A stretch of DNA of 64,000 bases from Streptomyces sp. NBC_00377. GTDB taxonomy: Bacteria > Actinomycetota > Actinomycetes > Streptomycetales > Streptomycetaceae. The translations under genes were made by a program, and so were the position numbers. Within the stretch, counting starts at the first letter, position 1; the number at the start of each line of letters is the position of its first letter. Of this stretch, positions 11,290 to 21,283 are shown piece after piece. The notes under the pieces were generated by a model. It was not told the origin of the DNA. It saw only the letters and a program-made list of their open reading frames with translations, and did no database searches. The stretch is from NCBI RefSeq assembly GCF_036075115.1, contig NZ_CP107958.1, positions 1,860,001-1,924,000 of the forward strand, given 5' to 3'.

Positions 11290-12906
11290 TCAGCTCTGCT
11301 GCGCATCGTGTGCGAGGAGCGCGATGTGCACCGAGGCGGCCTGTTCGAAGTCGTCGAGGTCCACGCCGAGCCGTCCCTCTATCGCCTCCAGCCGGCGGTA
11401 CAGCGCGGGCCGCGAGACGTGGTGGAGCTGGGCGGTGCGGGATTTGTTGCGGCCGGTCGAGAGATAGGTCCGCAGGACGGCGAGCAGGTCGTCCCCTGCC
11501 GCGCACAGCAGCCCGTCCAGCTCCCGTTCGGCGAACGACTGCACATGCGGGTCGTCGCGCAGCAGCCGGACCAGTCCGCGCAGATGGACGTCCTTGAGGC
11601 GGACGACGGCCGGGAGGTCGAGGGCGGCCGAGGAGTCGGCCACGGCGTCCGCGACATGCTGGGCCTCGCGCAGCCCGGCGGACACGTCGTCCCAGACGGT
11701 GCGCGGGTCGGCCGCCGCGACAACCGTGCGGCTCTCGCCCGACTCGGTCCGCAGCCGGGCCGCGAAGTGCGCGGCGAGTGCCTCGGCGTCCTGGTCGCGG
11801 GCGAGGCTGAGCAGCACGGCGGTGGCTCCGTCGGCGAGCTCGGCGACCAGCCCGGGCATTCCCAACAGGCGCAGCATCCGCTCCAGTTGGCCGGGATCGC
11901 CGTCGCGCACGACGAGCGGGACGAAGGTGCGCCGGTTGACCGGGAGCCCGGCGGCCCGGGCCCGGGGCAGCAGTTGCCTGGCCGGTACGACACCGGAGAC
12001 CAGGTCGGTGAGCAGGCTCTGCGCGGACTGTTCCTCCCAGGTGTGGGCGGAGGTGCCGCCGAGCATGCGGTGCAGGACGAGGGCCTCGGCGGCCCGGTCG
12101 GCGAGCAGCCGTCCGCCCGCGGTGTCGCCGCGGTGGCCGCAGAGCATGATCTGCCCCCACCGCTCGCCGCGTCCGCCGAGCTCGGCGCGGATCCAGCCGT
12201 CGCCCTGGCTGCCTCCCCCAGTGCCTGAACGGCCTGGGTGGTGCCCCCATGCCTGGCGGGCGATGCGTTCCCAGTCCCGCAGCACGTCGTCGACCGCCGA
12301 CCGCTCCCCCGCCGTCGCCAGCACCCGGTGGGCGAGGTTGGTGACGACGACGGGACAGGCAGCGTGCTGGGCGATCACGTCGAGCAGCAGCTGGAGCGGG
12401 GCGCCCGCGGTGATCAGTCCGGTGAGGGCGGTGCGTACGGCCTCCGACAGGCTGACGGCGGCGAACTTGCGCCGGACCAGCCGGGACTGCACCTCCTCCG
12501 TCAACTCGGCGAAGGGGAAGGGGCGGTGCAGCACGACCATGGGCAGCCCGCACCGCTCGGCGGCGCGCCGCATCACTCCCGGGGTGGCGGGGAACGCCCG
12601 TCCGAGGCCCAGCACCACGGCCGCGGCCTCCGCGCGGTGCAGGGACTGGATGTACTCGGTCTGCGCGTTCTCGTCACCGGCGAGCAGCACTCCGGTGGTG
12701 AGGACCATCTCGCCGCCGCTGAGCATCACGCCGACGTCGGAGGCCTCGGCGACGTGCACCCAGCGCACCGGCCGGTCGAGCTGGCCCGCGCCGGCCACCA
12801 CTTCGGGCTCCCCGGCCAGCACCCTTTCCAGGGCCAGGACCTGACGGACCGACAGGGCGGGTTCCAGGGGGTCTACGGCCCCCCAGGGCTCCTGGGTGAG
12901 GGTCAT
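11290..12906 (-). CDS. PucR-family transcriptional regulator
   Basis: A 538-aa regulator with the three-part layout of PucR/CdaR-like proteins. The N-terminal purine-catabolism sensor domain spans about residues 15-140 (SVRQVLALERVLAGEPEVV, MVLTTG). A long GGDEF-like middle region follows. The C-terminal PucR-type HTH spans about residues 460-530 (LRTYLSTGRNKSRTAQLHHV, then RPALYRRLEAIEGRLG). Such proteins activate or repress purine, pyrimidine or amino-acid catabolism according to a metabolite. It sits inside the locus, 29 bp after the aminotransferase gene, so it is probably co-transcribed with it and controls the flanking promoters. A Gly/Ser-rich insert near residue 230 is unusual. Confidence 0.88.
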   Translation of the reverse strand: MTLTQEPWGAVDPLEPALSVRQVLALERVLAGEPEVVAGAGQLDRPVRWVHVAEASDVGVMLSGGEMVLTTGVLLAGDENAQTEYIQSLHRAEAAAVVLGLGRAFPATPGVMRRAAERCGLPMVVLHRPFPFAELTEEVQSRLVRRKFAAVSLSEAVRTALTGLITAGAPLQLLLDVIAQHAACPVVVTNLAHRVLATAGERSAVDDVLRDWERIARQAWGHHPGRSGTGGGSQGDGWIRAELGGRGERWGQIMLCGHRGDTAGGRLLADRAAEALVLHRMLGGTSAHTWEEQSAQSLLTDLVSGVVPARQLLPRARAAGLPVNRRTFVPLVVRDGDPGQLERMLRLLGMPGLVAELADGATAVLLSLARDQDAEALAAHFAARLRTESGESRTVVAAADPRTVWDDVSAGLREAQHVADAVADSSAALDLPAVVRLKDVHLRGLVRLLRDDPHVQSFAERELDGLLCAAGDDLLAVLRTYLSTGRNKSRTAQLHHVSRPALYRRLEAIEGRLGVDLDDFEQAASVHIALLAHDAQQS

Positions 12907-12935
12907 GGCGTTGCGTTCCCTTGCTCAGACCTGCG

Positions 12936-14219
12936 CTACTGCGTGCTCCTCAGCGCGCCTTCGAGGACGGCGGCGCCCTCCTCGGCCTCCGCCACCGTCA
13001 GGGACAGCGGCGGGGCGACGCGCAGGGCGCTGGTGTCGTGGCCGCCGCCCTTGCCGATCAGCAGCCCGCCGGCGCGGGCCGCCTCCAGTACGGCGGCCGC
13101 CCGGTCCGGGTCCGCCCGGTCGGTGCCGGGCCTGGTCAGCTCGACGCCGATCATCAGCCCGCGCCCGCGCACCTCCCGTACCCCCGGATCCTGGGCGGCG
13201 ACGGCCCGCAGCCGCTCGATGAGCAGGCCGCCGACCCGCCGGGCGTTGCCCTGGAGGTCGTGTTCCAGGAGGTAGGAGAGGTTGGCGAGGCCGGCCGCCA
13301 TGGTGACCTGGGTGCCGCCGAACGTGGAGATGCTGTTGGCGTCCAGGCAGTTCATGATCTCCGCGGGGGCGATGACACCGCCGATGGCCATGCCGTTGCC
13401 GATGCCCTTGGCGAACGTGACGATGTCCGGCGGACCGTTGCGACCGTGCGCCTGCCAGCCCCAGAAGTGCTCGCCGGTGCGGCCCCAGCCGGTCTGCACC
13501 TCGTCGGCGATCCACAGGATCCCGTGTTCGTCCAGCACCTCGCGGAAGGCCGCGTACAGGCCGTCCGGCGGTGAGGTGAACCCGCCGACGCCCTGGATCG
13601 GCTCGGCGATCAGGGCCGCGGGCGCGCGGGTGTGGCCGAGGAGGTCCTTCAGGTCCGCGACACAGGCGTCGATGAACTCCGCGTCGCCGAGACCGGCGAA
13701 GGGGCCACGGCCCCGCACCCCGCCGTGCACGTACAGCGTCTGGAGGGGGGACAGGGAGGTCGGCGACCAGCCGCGGTTGCCGGTGATGCCGACGGCGCTG
13801 AAGGAACGGCCGTGGTAGCTGTTGCGCATCGCGACGACGGTGTTGCTGCGCCGGTAGGTCGTCGCGAGCAGGAGGGCCGTGTCGTTGGCCTCGGTGCCCG
13901 AGGTGGTGAAGAAGACCCGGGCGTCGGGGATGCCGCTGACGTGGGCGATGCGCTCGGCGAGTTCGACCATGGGCCGGTTGAGGTAGAGCGTCGACGAATG
14001 GATGATCCGCCCTGCCTGCTCGCTCACGGCCTTGGTGACCTCGGGCAGCGCGTGCGCGGTCATGGTGGTGAGGATGCCGCCGAAGAAGTCGAGGTACTTG
14101 TTGCCCTCGGCGTCCCACACGTGCCGGCCCTCGCCGTGGGTGATCTCCAGCGGGTGCTCGTAGTAGAGGGCGAGCCAGTCGGGCAGGACGTTGCGATGGC
14201 GGGCGTGGAGTTCGCTCAT
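12936..14219 (-). CDS. Class III (PLP) aminotransferase, probably beta-alanine/omega-amino acid type
   Basis: A 427-aa fold-type I, class III aminotransferase. The PLP-contacting residues are visible: TTSGTEAND, the Asp of IADEVQTGWGRTGE (Asp239), and the Schiff-base lysine in DIVTFAKGIGNGM (Lys271). In this context it would transaminate beta-alanine or beta-aminoisobutyrate released by the ureidopropionase step, giving (methyl)malonate semialdehyde. Its start codon overlaps the stop of the second amidohydrolase gene (ATGA at 14216-14219), which implies translational coupling. Confidence 0.88.
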   Translation of the reverse strand: MSELHARHRNVLPDWLALYYEHPLEITHGEGRHVWDAEGNKYLDFFGGILTTMTAHALPEVTKAVSEQAGRIIHSSTLYLNRPMVELAERIAHVSGIPDARVFFTTSGTEANDTALLLATTYRRSNTVVAMRNSYHGRSFSAVGITGNRGWSPTSLSPLQTLYVHGGVRGRGPFAGLGDAEFIDACVADLKDLLGHTRAPAALIAEPIQGVGGFTSPPDGLYAAFREVLDEHGILWIADEVQTGWGRTGEHFWGWQAHGRNGPPDIVTFAKGIGNGMAIGGVIAPAEIMNCLDANSISTFGGTQVTMAAGLANLSYLLEHDLQGNARRVGGLLIERLRAVAAQDPGVREVRGRGLMIGVELTRPGTDRADPDRAAAVLEAARAGGLLIGKGGGHDTSALRVAPPLSLTVAEAEEGAAVLEGALRSTQ

Positions 14220-15058
14220 GGCTGCACCAGCCCGTCGTAGGCGTCGGGACGGCGGTCACGGTAGAAGGCCCACTGCTGCCGGACCTCCTCGACCAGGTCG
14301 AAGTCGAGGTCGCGGACAACGAGTTCCTCGTCCTTGTCGCTCGCGACCTCGCCGACGAACTTTCCGCGCGGGTCGACGAAGTACGACGTCCCGTAGAAGT
14401 CGTTGTCCCCGTACTCCTCGACGCCGACGCGGTTGATCGCGGCGACGAAGTACTCGTTGGCGACGGCGGCCGCGGGCTGTTCCAGCTGCCAGAGGTGGGC
14501 GGAGAGGCCACGGTGGGTCGCGGACGGGTTGTATACCAGCTGGGCCCCGTTGAGGCCGAGTTGCCGCCAGCCCTCGGGGAAGTGCCGGTCGTAGCAGATG
14601 TAGACGCCGACCTTGCCGACGGCCGTGTCGAAGACGGGCCAGCCGAGGTTGCCGGGCTTGAAGTAGTACTTCTCCCAGAAGCCCTTCACCTGGGGGATGT
14701 GGTGCTTGCGGTATTTCCCGAGGTAGGAGCCGTCGGCGTCGATCACGGCGGCGGTGTTGAAGTAGAAACCGGACTGTTCGACCTCGAAGACCGGCACGAC
14801 GACGACCATGCCCGTCTCGCGCGCGAGCTCCTGCATACGACGCACGGTCGGCCCGTCGGGAACCGGCTCGGCCCAGCGGTAGTGCTCCGGCTCCTGGACC
14901 TGACAGAAGTAGGGAGCGTTGAAGACCTCCTGGAACCCGATGATCTTCGCGCCCCGGCGGGCCGCCTCGCGGGCGTGCTCCTCGTGTTTCGCCACCATGG
15001 ACTCGGTGTCACCGGTCCAGGTGGCCTGGACGAGTGCGGCACGTACGACGTTGGCCAT
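14216..15058 (-). CDS. Nitrilase-superfamily beta-ureidopropionase-like amidohydrolase (copy 2)
   Basis: A 280-aa paralog of the protein at 10268-11110, of equal length and with identical catalytic positions Glu44, Lys118 and Cys155. It differs mainly in surface and substrate-pocket segments, for example residues 48-62 and 90-100. It is the first gene of the minus-strand run, with GAAGGAG ahead of the ATG, and is coupled to the aminotransferase gene by a 4-base overlap. Two such enzymes in one locus suggest different N-carbamoyl substrates, for example from uracil and thymine, or from hydantoins; this is inference. Confidence 0.88.
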   Translation of the reverse strand: MANVVRAALVQATWTGDTESMVAKHEEHAREAARRGAKIIGFQEVFNAPYFCQVQEPEHYRWAEPVPDGPTVRRMQELARETGMVVVVPVFEVEQSGFYFNTAAVIDADGSYLGKYRKHHIPQVKGFWEKYYFKPGNLGWPVFDTAVGKVGVYICYDRHFPEGWRQLGLNGAQLVYNPSATHRGLSAHLWQLEQPAAAVANEYFVAAINRVGVEEYGDNDFYGTSYFVDPRGKFVGEVASDKDEELVVRDLDFDLVEEVRQQWAFYRDRRPDAYDGLVQP

Positions 15059-15086
15059 GAGCTGCTCCTTCGACGGGACGTCAGAG

Positions 15087-15150
15087 CCTCTACGCCCGTA
15101 GACGAAGGTCGTAGAGGGACGAACGTAAGCCTCCGGGACGGGCTTGCCAA
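15087..15150 (-). promoter_or_regulatory. Promoter with overlapping CGTAGA dyads
   Basis: On the minus strand, TTGGCA (15150-15145) and TACGTT (15127-15122) are separated by 17 bases, a good vegetative promoter. Just downstream, in the expected leader, lie TCTACG (15089-15094), CGTAGA (15097-15102) and CGTAGA (15110-15115). They form a 14-bp palindrome and an 8-bp inverted repeat (CCTCTACG 15087-15094 with CGTAGAGG 15110-15117). The placement suits a repressor operator, possibly for the PucR-type protein. Confidence 0.6.
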
Positions 15151-15239
15151 GACCATCGTCGTTAACCCGCCGAGTCGATCGCGTTTCACACTCCGGTGGG
15201 GCACCCGCGGGGCGTACGGCGTAAGGGAGGCGACCCGGG

Positions 15240-17036
15240 TCAGGCGGTGAAGCCGGCGACCCTCAGGGCGTGCACCAGGTCCCAGTGACGCTCCTCGGAG
15301 ACGGTCTTGGCCGCCGCCAGCAGCAGCGGGACGAGGGTCTGCGGGGCCGGGGCAACGCTGCGGACCGCCTCCTCGGGGGTGCGGACCCGGACGTAGGCGT
15401 CGAGCAGTGCGCGGACCTCGCGCAGTCGGCCCGCCTCGACCAGGCCGAGGACGGCCTGTCCTATCTCGCCGGCCGGCCGGGCGACGCCCTGGCGCAGGAT
15501 CTGTTCGCCGTCGGCCGTGCGCCCCACCGCGACCAGCGCGTCGGCCGCGGCGACGAGCCGGTCGGCGGGGAGGGAGGCGGCCTCCCAGAGCAGGGTGGTC
15601 CAGTCGGCGGTGAGCCCGGCGCGCTGGAGTTCGGCCGCGAGCAGCGGGATGCGGGCGGCCGGCCAGTACGCGAGCTCGACGAGCAGGGCGTGCGCCTCGC
15701 CGCTGCGGCCTTCGCCGCGCAGCCGCACCAGCCGCTCCACCGTCTCGACGGTCTCGCGCCGGGCCGCCCCGTCCAGCGGCTCGCGCTGCGGCTCGCGCTG
15801 CGGCTCGGAGCGCCGCTCGCCCTTTCCGGCGGCGGCCCCGGCGAAGCGCGCGCCGCGCGGGGTGCGGCGCGCGGTCGGGGCGGGCACGGGAGCCGCGGGC
15901 CGGCCGTCGGGCGGCACGGCGACGGCGGCGGTGTCCTCGTCCTCGGCCAGACCGGCGAAGCGGGCGCTGCCCCGTCGGCGCTTGCGCTGCTTGGGGACGG
16001 CGGCCGGGGCGGGGACGTCGCCGGCGTCCCCCACCGACCCGGGCCCGGAGGCGCCGGCCCCCGGTACCCCGGCCTCATGCCTGTCATCACCGCGACCGCC
16101 GGCGGACTCGGCGGCCCCGTCCCCGCCCGACACCGCGTGCGCCCCCGCCGCGGGGCGGGCCGCGGATGCGGCGGTGCCGTACCCGTCGAAAACTGCGTGC
16201 GCGTCGACCGTGGACCGGGCCGCGGGCTCGGCGGTGCCGTACCCGTCGGAAGCTTCGTACGCCCCCGCCGCGGGGTGGGCCGTGGGTTCTGCGGTGCCGT
16301 AAGCGGCCGATGCTTCGTGTGCGCCGACCGTGGGGCGGGCCGTCGGCTCGGCCGTGCCGTACCCGTCGGAAGCTTCGTACGCCCCCGCCGCGGGGCGGGC
16401 CGCCCGCCCGGCCGTGCCGTAAGCGGCCGGGGCCTCGTGTGCGGGGTCCGCCGCGGGGCGCCCGGTGGGGCCGGAGGCCGGGCTCGGGGCGGTGTGCGGG
16501 GTGTGCGCCCGGGTGGGGCCGGTGGCCGGGAGCCGGTCCGACTCCGCCATCCGGTGGCGGAGTTCGGCACACCGGGCGGTGGCCCGCTGGTGGTCGTCGT
16601 GGGCCCAGGCCAGGTCGAGACGGATGGCGTCGGTCTGCTCCTGGGTGTCCGCGGCCGGGAGCCGGCGGCTCAGCTCGGCCAACCGTTCGGCGGCGTAGCG
16701 CTGTTCACGGAGCATCACGTCGAGCCGGTCCCCGAGCGCGTCGCGGCCGCCGGGCCGGGCGTCATGGGCGGCGAGTGCGGCGGCGTGCAAGGGCCGCACC
16801 TGTGCGGCCTGCTGTGCGGCGACCGCGGTTCCGTACTCGGCGGCGAGGTCCTGGAGCACCGCCTCCACCACGTCCCAGGGCGGCATCTCGCGCCCCTCGA
16901 GGCATGCTTGCATACCCTCGGGATCGCGCTGCCAGAACACCCCGCACCAGCCGGCGCCCTGGTCGAGGCGCGACAGCAGTCTGTTCAGGTAGCTTGCGAA
17001 CTCCCGCACCTCACCCGGGAGTTGATCCACAGCCAT
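15240..17036 (-). CDS. Conserved actinobacterial protein with degenerate 20-residue repeats
   Basis: This 598-aa protein has a conserved N-terminal helical domain (residues 1-70, with GAGWCGVFWQRDPEGMQACL) that looks HTH-like. A coiled helical region follows to about residue 165. The Ala/Pro/Gly/Tyr-rich repeat region spans about 200-320, a basic low-complexity linker comes next, and the C-terminal helical solenoid runs from about 410 to 598, where short Ala/Leu-rich helices recur in TPR or HEAT fashion. I recognise the architecture from other Streptomyces but know no function. The reverse strand carries several long open frames that are GC shadows. It lies upstream of the HTH/MetAP pair, separated by 144 bp. 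Confidence 0.7.
   Translation of the reverse strand: MAVDQLPGEVREFASYLNRLLSRLDQGAGWCGVFWQRDPEGMQACLEGREMPPWDVVEAVLQDLAAEYGTAVAAQQAAQVRPLHAAALAAHDARPGGRDALGDRLDVMLREQRYAAERLAELSRRLPAADTQEQTDAIRLDLAWAHDDHQRATARCAELRHRMAESDRLPATGPTRAHTPHTAPSPASGPTGRPAADPAHEAPAAYGTAGRAARPAAGAYEASDGYGTAEPTARPTVGAHEASAAYGTAEPTAHPAAGAYEASDGYGTAEPAARSTVDAHAVFDGYGTAASAARPAAGAHAVSGGDGAAESAGGRGDDRHEAGVPGAGASGPGSVGDAGDVPAPAAVPKQRKRRRGSARFAGLAEDEDTAAVAVPPDGRPAAPVPAPTARRTPRGARFAGAAAGKGERRSEPQREPQREPLDGAARRETVETVERLVRLRGEGRSGEAHALLVELAYWPAARIPLLAAELQRAGLTADWTTLLWEAASLPADRLVAAADALVAVGRTADGEQILRQGVARPAGEIGQAVLGLVEAGRLREVRALLDAYVRVRTPEEAVRSVAPAPQTLVPLLLAAAKTVSEERHWDLVHALRVAGFTA
16096..16440 (-). repeat. 60-bp coding minisatellite, about six copies
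   Basis: The gene at 15240-17036 contains about six tandem 20-residue units of the form A(Y/H)EAS-GYGTAEP-AR--G. Alternating units resemble each other most (AYEASDGYGT against AHEAxAAYGT), so the array may have grown as 120-bp doublets. The repeats stay in frame. Confidence 0.75.
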
Positions 17037-17180
17037 CGCTCGACTCCCGCCCAGACCGGAAACTTCCGGTTCGTAGAAAACACCAGCCGTGTTACAGCGC
17101 GGCTACGGCCGCTTTGCGAAGCTGACGCGACGGCGGGTTCCGCGTGATCCGGACCATGCGCGGACAGCGCCCCCAGGGTG

Positions 17181-17432
17181 TCACGCGGGGGCGGGCACGC
17201 ACAGCCCCGCCAACTCGTCCATCGACAGGCCGAGCACGCGGGCGAGCGCGGCGACGGTGAAGAACGCCGGGGTCGGCGCGCGGCCGGTCTCGATCTTGCG
17301 GAGGGTCTCGGCGGAGATGCCGGCGCTCGCCGCGATCGCGGTCATGCTGTGGCCGCCGCGGGCCTCGCGCAGCAGCCGGCCGAGCCGCTCGCCGCGTTCT
17401 CGCTCTTCCGGGGTCAAGGGGGTGCGCACCAT
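17181..17432 (-). CDS. Small XRE-type helix-turn-helix regulator
   Basis: An 83-aa protein that is almost entirely one lambda-repressor/XRE-like HTH domain: RLGRLLREARGGHSMTAIAA, then GISAETLRKIETGRAPTPAFF, followed by ALARVLGLSMDELA. It has no ligand-binding domain. It is divergent from the methionine aminopeptidase gene with only 32 bp between the start codons. A perfect palindrome lies there, so it very probably represses its own promoter and that of the aminopeptidase. A minus-strand -10 box (TAGAAT) ends 6 bases before the ATG, which predicts a leaderless mRNA. Confidence 0.88.
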   Translation of the reverse strand: MVRTPLTPEERERGERLGRLLREARGGHSMTAIAASAGISAETLRKIETGRAPTPAFFTVAALARVLGLSMDELAGLCVPAPA

Positions 17433-17464
17433 GCACCCATTCTAATACCGGTATAGTAATTGGC
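17433..17464. promoter_or_regulatory. Divergent leaderless promoters around a 10-bp palindrome
   Basis: The whole 32-bp intergenic region holds TATAGT at 17452-17457 (plus strand, 7 bases before the ATG at 17465), TAGAAT at 17444-17439 (minus strand, 6 bases before the ATG at 17432), and the perfect palindrome ATACCGGTAT at 17445-17454 between and overlapping them. Neither gene has room for a Shine-Dalgarno sequence. A protein bound to the palindrome would block both promoters. Confidence 0.75.
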
Positions 17465-18235
17465 ATGGTGGAACTGAAGACGGACACGTCGATCGAGGCC
17501 ATGTACGAGGCGGGGCAGGTGGTCGCCCGGGCGCTGACAGCCGTGCGCGACGCCGCCGACGTGGGCGTATCCCTGCTGGAGCTGGACGAGCTGGCCCACG
17601 ACGTACTGAGGGCGGCGGGGGCGACGTCGCCTTTCCTCGGCTACCGCCCGTCCTTCGCCATGACGCCCTTCCCCGCGGTGCTCTGCGCCTCCGTGAACGA
17701 CGCCATCGTGCACGGCATCCCCACCGGCTACCGGCTGCGCGACGGCGACCTCGTCTCGATGGACTTCGGCGCCGCGCTGAACGGCTGGGTCGGCGACTCC
17801 GCGATCAGCTTCACCGTGGGCACGCCGCGTGCGGCGGACGTCCGGCTGATCGAGACCGCCGAGCGCGCCCTCGCGGCCGGCATCGAGGCGGCGGTCGTCG
17901 GCAACCGCATCGGCGACATCGCGCACGCGATCGGCACCGTGTGCCGGACCGCGGGCTACGGCATCCCGGACGGCTTCGGGGGCCACGGAATCGGCCGCCA
18001 CATGCACGAGGACCCGGGGGTCCCCAACGAGGGCCGCCCCGGGCGCGGCTACCCGCTGCGCCCCGGTATGGCCCTCGCGATCGAACCGATGCTGATCGCC
18101 GGCGGCGGGGACGGCTATCACGAGGCGCCCGACGGCTGGACCCTGCGGACGAACGACGGCTCGAGGGCGGCCCACGTGGAACACACCGTGGCGATCACCG
18201 AGGCAGGCCCCAGGATCCTCACCGAGCGACGGTAG
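17465..18235 (+). CDS. map: Methionine aminopeptidase, type I
   Basis: A 256-aa pita-bread metalloprotease that removes the initiator methionine from nascent proteins. All five metal ligands are visible: the Asp of SMDFG, the Asp of VGDSAI, the His of GGHGIGRHMHEDP, and the Glu residues of IEPML and HVEHTV. The substrate-pocket His (VNDAIVHGIP) is also present. The length fits the type I enzyme without an N-terminal zinc extension. Most Streptomyces have more than one map gene; control by a dedicated HTH protein suggests this is an accessory, conditional copy. The mRNA appears leaderless. Confidence 0.92.
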   Translation: MVELKTDTSIEAMYEAGQVVARALTAVRDAADVGVSLLELDELAHDVLRAAGATSPFLGYRPSFAMTPFPAVLCASVNDAIVHGIPTGYRLRDGDLVSMDFGAALNGWVGDSAISFTVGTPRAADVRLIETAERALAAGIEAAVVGNRIGDIAHAIGTVCRTAGYGIPDGFGGHGIGRHMHEDPGVPNEGRPGRGYPLRPGMALAIEPMLIAGGGDGYHEAPDGWTLRTNDGSRAAHVEHTVAITEAGPRILTERR

Positions 18236-18691
18236 GACCGTCCCGGCGCGCCGTGCGCGGCCGGACCGCCCGGCGGGCTCCCCCACGGTCACCCCTCGCC
18301 ACGGCCCAACCGAGCGGGGGTGCGAGCGACTCCGACGGGCGCCGGGCCGCCTGAGCCGGGCTCCTCCACCCCGCCGGTGCGACCGCGCCGAAGGATGCGG
18401 GACCGCGTCGAACAGCGGCTCCCCCTCGTCACGAGCAATGCCGACGGCCGGGCTCCACCTCAACCGGTGCCCGGCCACCACACCGGCGGCGAGAGGGCCG
18501 CATGGCCCGGGCCCGCCGGACGGCGACTGCGTGAGGACGCGGGTGTCCGGCGAGGGGCGGCGCGGCCCCGGACCCGTGGCCGTCGCTGCGCATGCCCACG
18601 GTGGACGATCGTGCGAAGGTGGGTGTAATCGCCCCCAGCCGAGGGCACCCGGCACCGGCACCGGCATCGCCCGTCGATCGAACGGAACGCC
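18236..18691. other. 456-bp intergenic region, no gene recognised
   Basis: It is very GC-rich and open in several frames by composition only. I see no HspR (HAIR) or CtsR-type operator ahead of the ClpC-like gene and no convincing small ORF. A possible -10 (TGTAAT) lies about 65 bases before the ATG at 18692. Confidence 0.5.
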
Positions 18692-21244
<2,553 letters not shown>

Positions 21245-21283
21245 CGCCGCCCAAGTGCCCTTGCTGCTGCGGGCGTCAGTGCG

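Noticed and set aside
16096..16440. Possible CRISPR-like array
   Set aside because: The repeats are 60-bp coding units without spacers.
15270..17147. A 625-codon plus-strand open frame opposite the repeat protein
   Set aside because: Its product is Gly/Arg-rich without domain features, which is what high GC at third positions gives on the reverse strand.
18236..18691. HspR or CtsR operator ahead of the ClpC-like gene
   Set aside because: No HAIR or GGTCAAA heptamer repeats are present.
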